Below, in pieces: positions 6,347 to 6,797 of a DNA stretch of 6,797 nt. Position 1 is the first letter of the stretch. Every line of letters begins with the position of its first letter. The DNA is from Deltaproteobacteria bacterium (GTDB lineage: Bacteria > Desulfobacterota > Binatia > Binatales > Binataceae): NCBI GenBank assembly GCA_021780585.1, contig JAJXYM010000196.1, forward strand, positions 1-6,797. Direction: 5' to 3'. The position numbers and the translations under genes were made by a program. Below the pieces are notes generated by a model. The model worked only from the letters and a program-made list of their open reading frames with translations. It ran no database searches and had not been told where the DNA came from.

Positions 6347-6797
6347 TCAGCCATCGCGGACGGCGCTGGCCGGGGCGGCCGCGGGTGCGCGCAGGGCGGT
6401 GTAGGAGTCGAGCTCGAAGTCGCCCACGACGATCGCGCCGGCGCATTCGAGCCATGCGTGCGCCGCGATCCGATCGTGATCGGCCTTGCGTACGCCAATT
6501 TTGAGTTCGGACGGATAACCGTGGCGCGTGAGCATCGCCTGCGTCGCCAGCGCCCGGACGAGACAGTTGGAGCCGCCCGGCACGACTCGGGTGGCGGCGC
6601 CCACGGACCATGCGATTCGGTCAGCCGGCGGCGGCGCGACCGTGCGGCGCGGCGGCGGTCCGCACCATGAGTGGGAGTGCCGGCCAGGGACGGTCCCAGC
6701 CGCGCGGCGGCGCATCGCGTCGAACCCGATCGTGCGCAGTCCGATCGCGGTCCGCGCCAGCGTCAGCGCGGCGGCGACCAGCAGGCCGCGATCGCGC
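6347..6797 (-). CDS. Lasso peptide B2 protein (transglutaminase-like leader peptidase), 5' partial
   Basis: The open frame runs through the window edge without a stop, so the N-terminus is missing. The visible 149 residues match the Transglut_core3 (PF13471) lasso B2 family, which cleaves the leader peptide during maturation. An alkyl-rich helix (LLVAAALTLARTAIGLRTIG, visible residues 5-24) is typical of the B2 N-terminus, so probably only a short stretch is lost; the in-frame ATG at 6715 would delete this helix and is unlikely to be the start. The protease core has IAWSVGAATRVVPGGSNCLVRA with nucleophile Cys78 (codon 6565-6563), the GVRK segment, HAW with His113 (6460-6458) and VGD with Asp126 (6421-6419): a complete Cys-His-Asp triad. 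Residues 36-58 between helix and core are rich in Pro and Arg and look variable. No PqqD-like (B1) domain is fused in the visible part, so a separate B1 gene is expected just upstream, off the window. Confidence 0.9.
   Translation of the reverse strand, partial: RDRGLLVAAALTLARTAIGLRTIGFDAMRRRAAGTVPGRHSHSWCGPPPRRTVAPPPADRIAWSVGAATRVVPGGSNCLVRALATQAMLTRHGYPSELKIGVRKADHDRIAAHAWLECAGAIVVGDFELDSYTALRAPAAAPASAVRDG

Noticed and set aside
6347..6715. Complete 122-residue B2 protein starting at the ATG at 6715
   Set aside because: The frame stays open to the window edge and the extra residues form the alkyl-rich helix expected at the B2 N-terminus, so the gene is more likely 5'-truncated by the window.

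Overview
This is a GC-rich window from a bacterium. All large minus-strand genes use mostly G/C at the third codon position. It holds most of what looks like a lasso peptide (RiPP) biosynthesis operon. Neither the lasso precursor (A) nor the PqqD-like recognition protein (B1) is recognisable here, and both probably lie beyond base 6797. The gene set fits a Gram-negative, proteobacterium-like lineage or another GC-rich phylum. The sequence alone does not fix the taxon.

Layout along the minus strand, in transcription order: (1) 6797-6347, a lasso B2 leader peptidase (transglutaminase-like, Cys-His-Asp) cut at its N-terminus by the window edge; (2) 6346-6263, an 84-base spacer almost filled by a 31-codon mini-ORF; (3) 6262-4355, an asparagine-synthetase-like lasso cyclase (C protein) that has lost the N-terminal glutaminase Cys; (4) 4348-3335, an HPr-kinase-like protein of the class that phosphorylates lasso peptides; (5) 3288-2035, a PF14907-type nucleotidyltransferase-fold protein; (6) 2038-248, an ABC exporter with fused membrane and ATPase domains. 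The genes lie 6 to 84 bases apart or overlap (ATGA between 5 and 6), so they are very probably one transcript. On the plus strand a small PGPGW-family membrane protein (7-285) runs into the exporter gene, and the two 3' ends overlap by 38 bases.

Expected joint function, inferred from families: B1 (off window) delivers a precursor to B2, which removes the leader. The C protein adenylates an Asp/Glu side chain and closes the macrolactam. The kinase, and perhaps the nucleotidyltransferase-like protein, decorate the peptide. The ABC protein exports it.

Points worth following are the two-tailoring-gene architecture, degenerate Q-loop and signature motifs in the exporter ATPase, the mini-ORF wedged between B2 and C, and strong local enrichment of the palindrome GCGATCGC. 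No RNA genes, insertion sequences, CRISPR arrays or convincing factor-independent terminators were seen.
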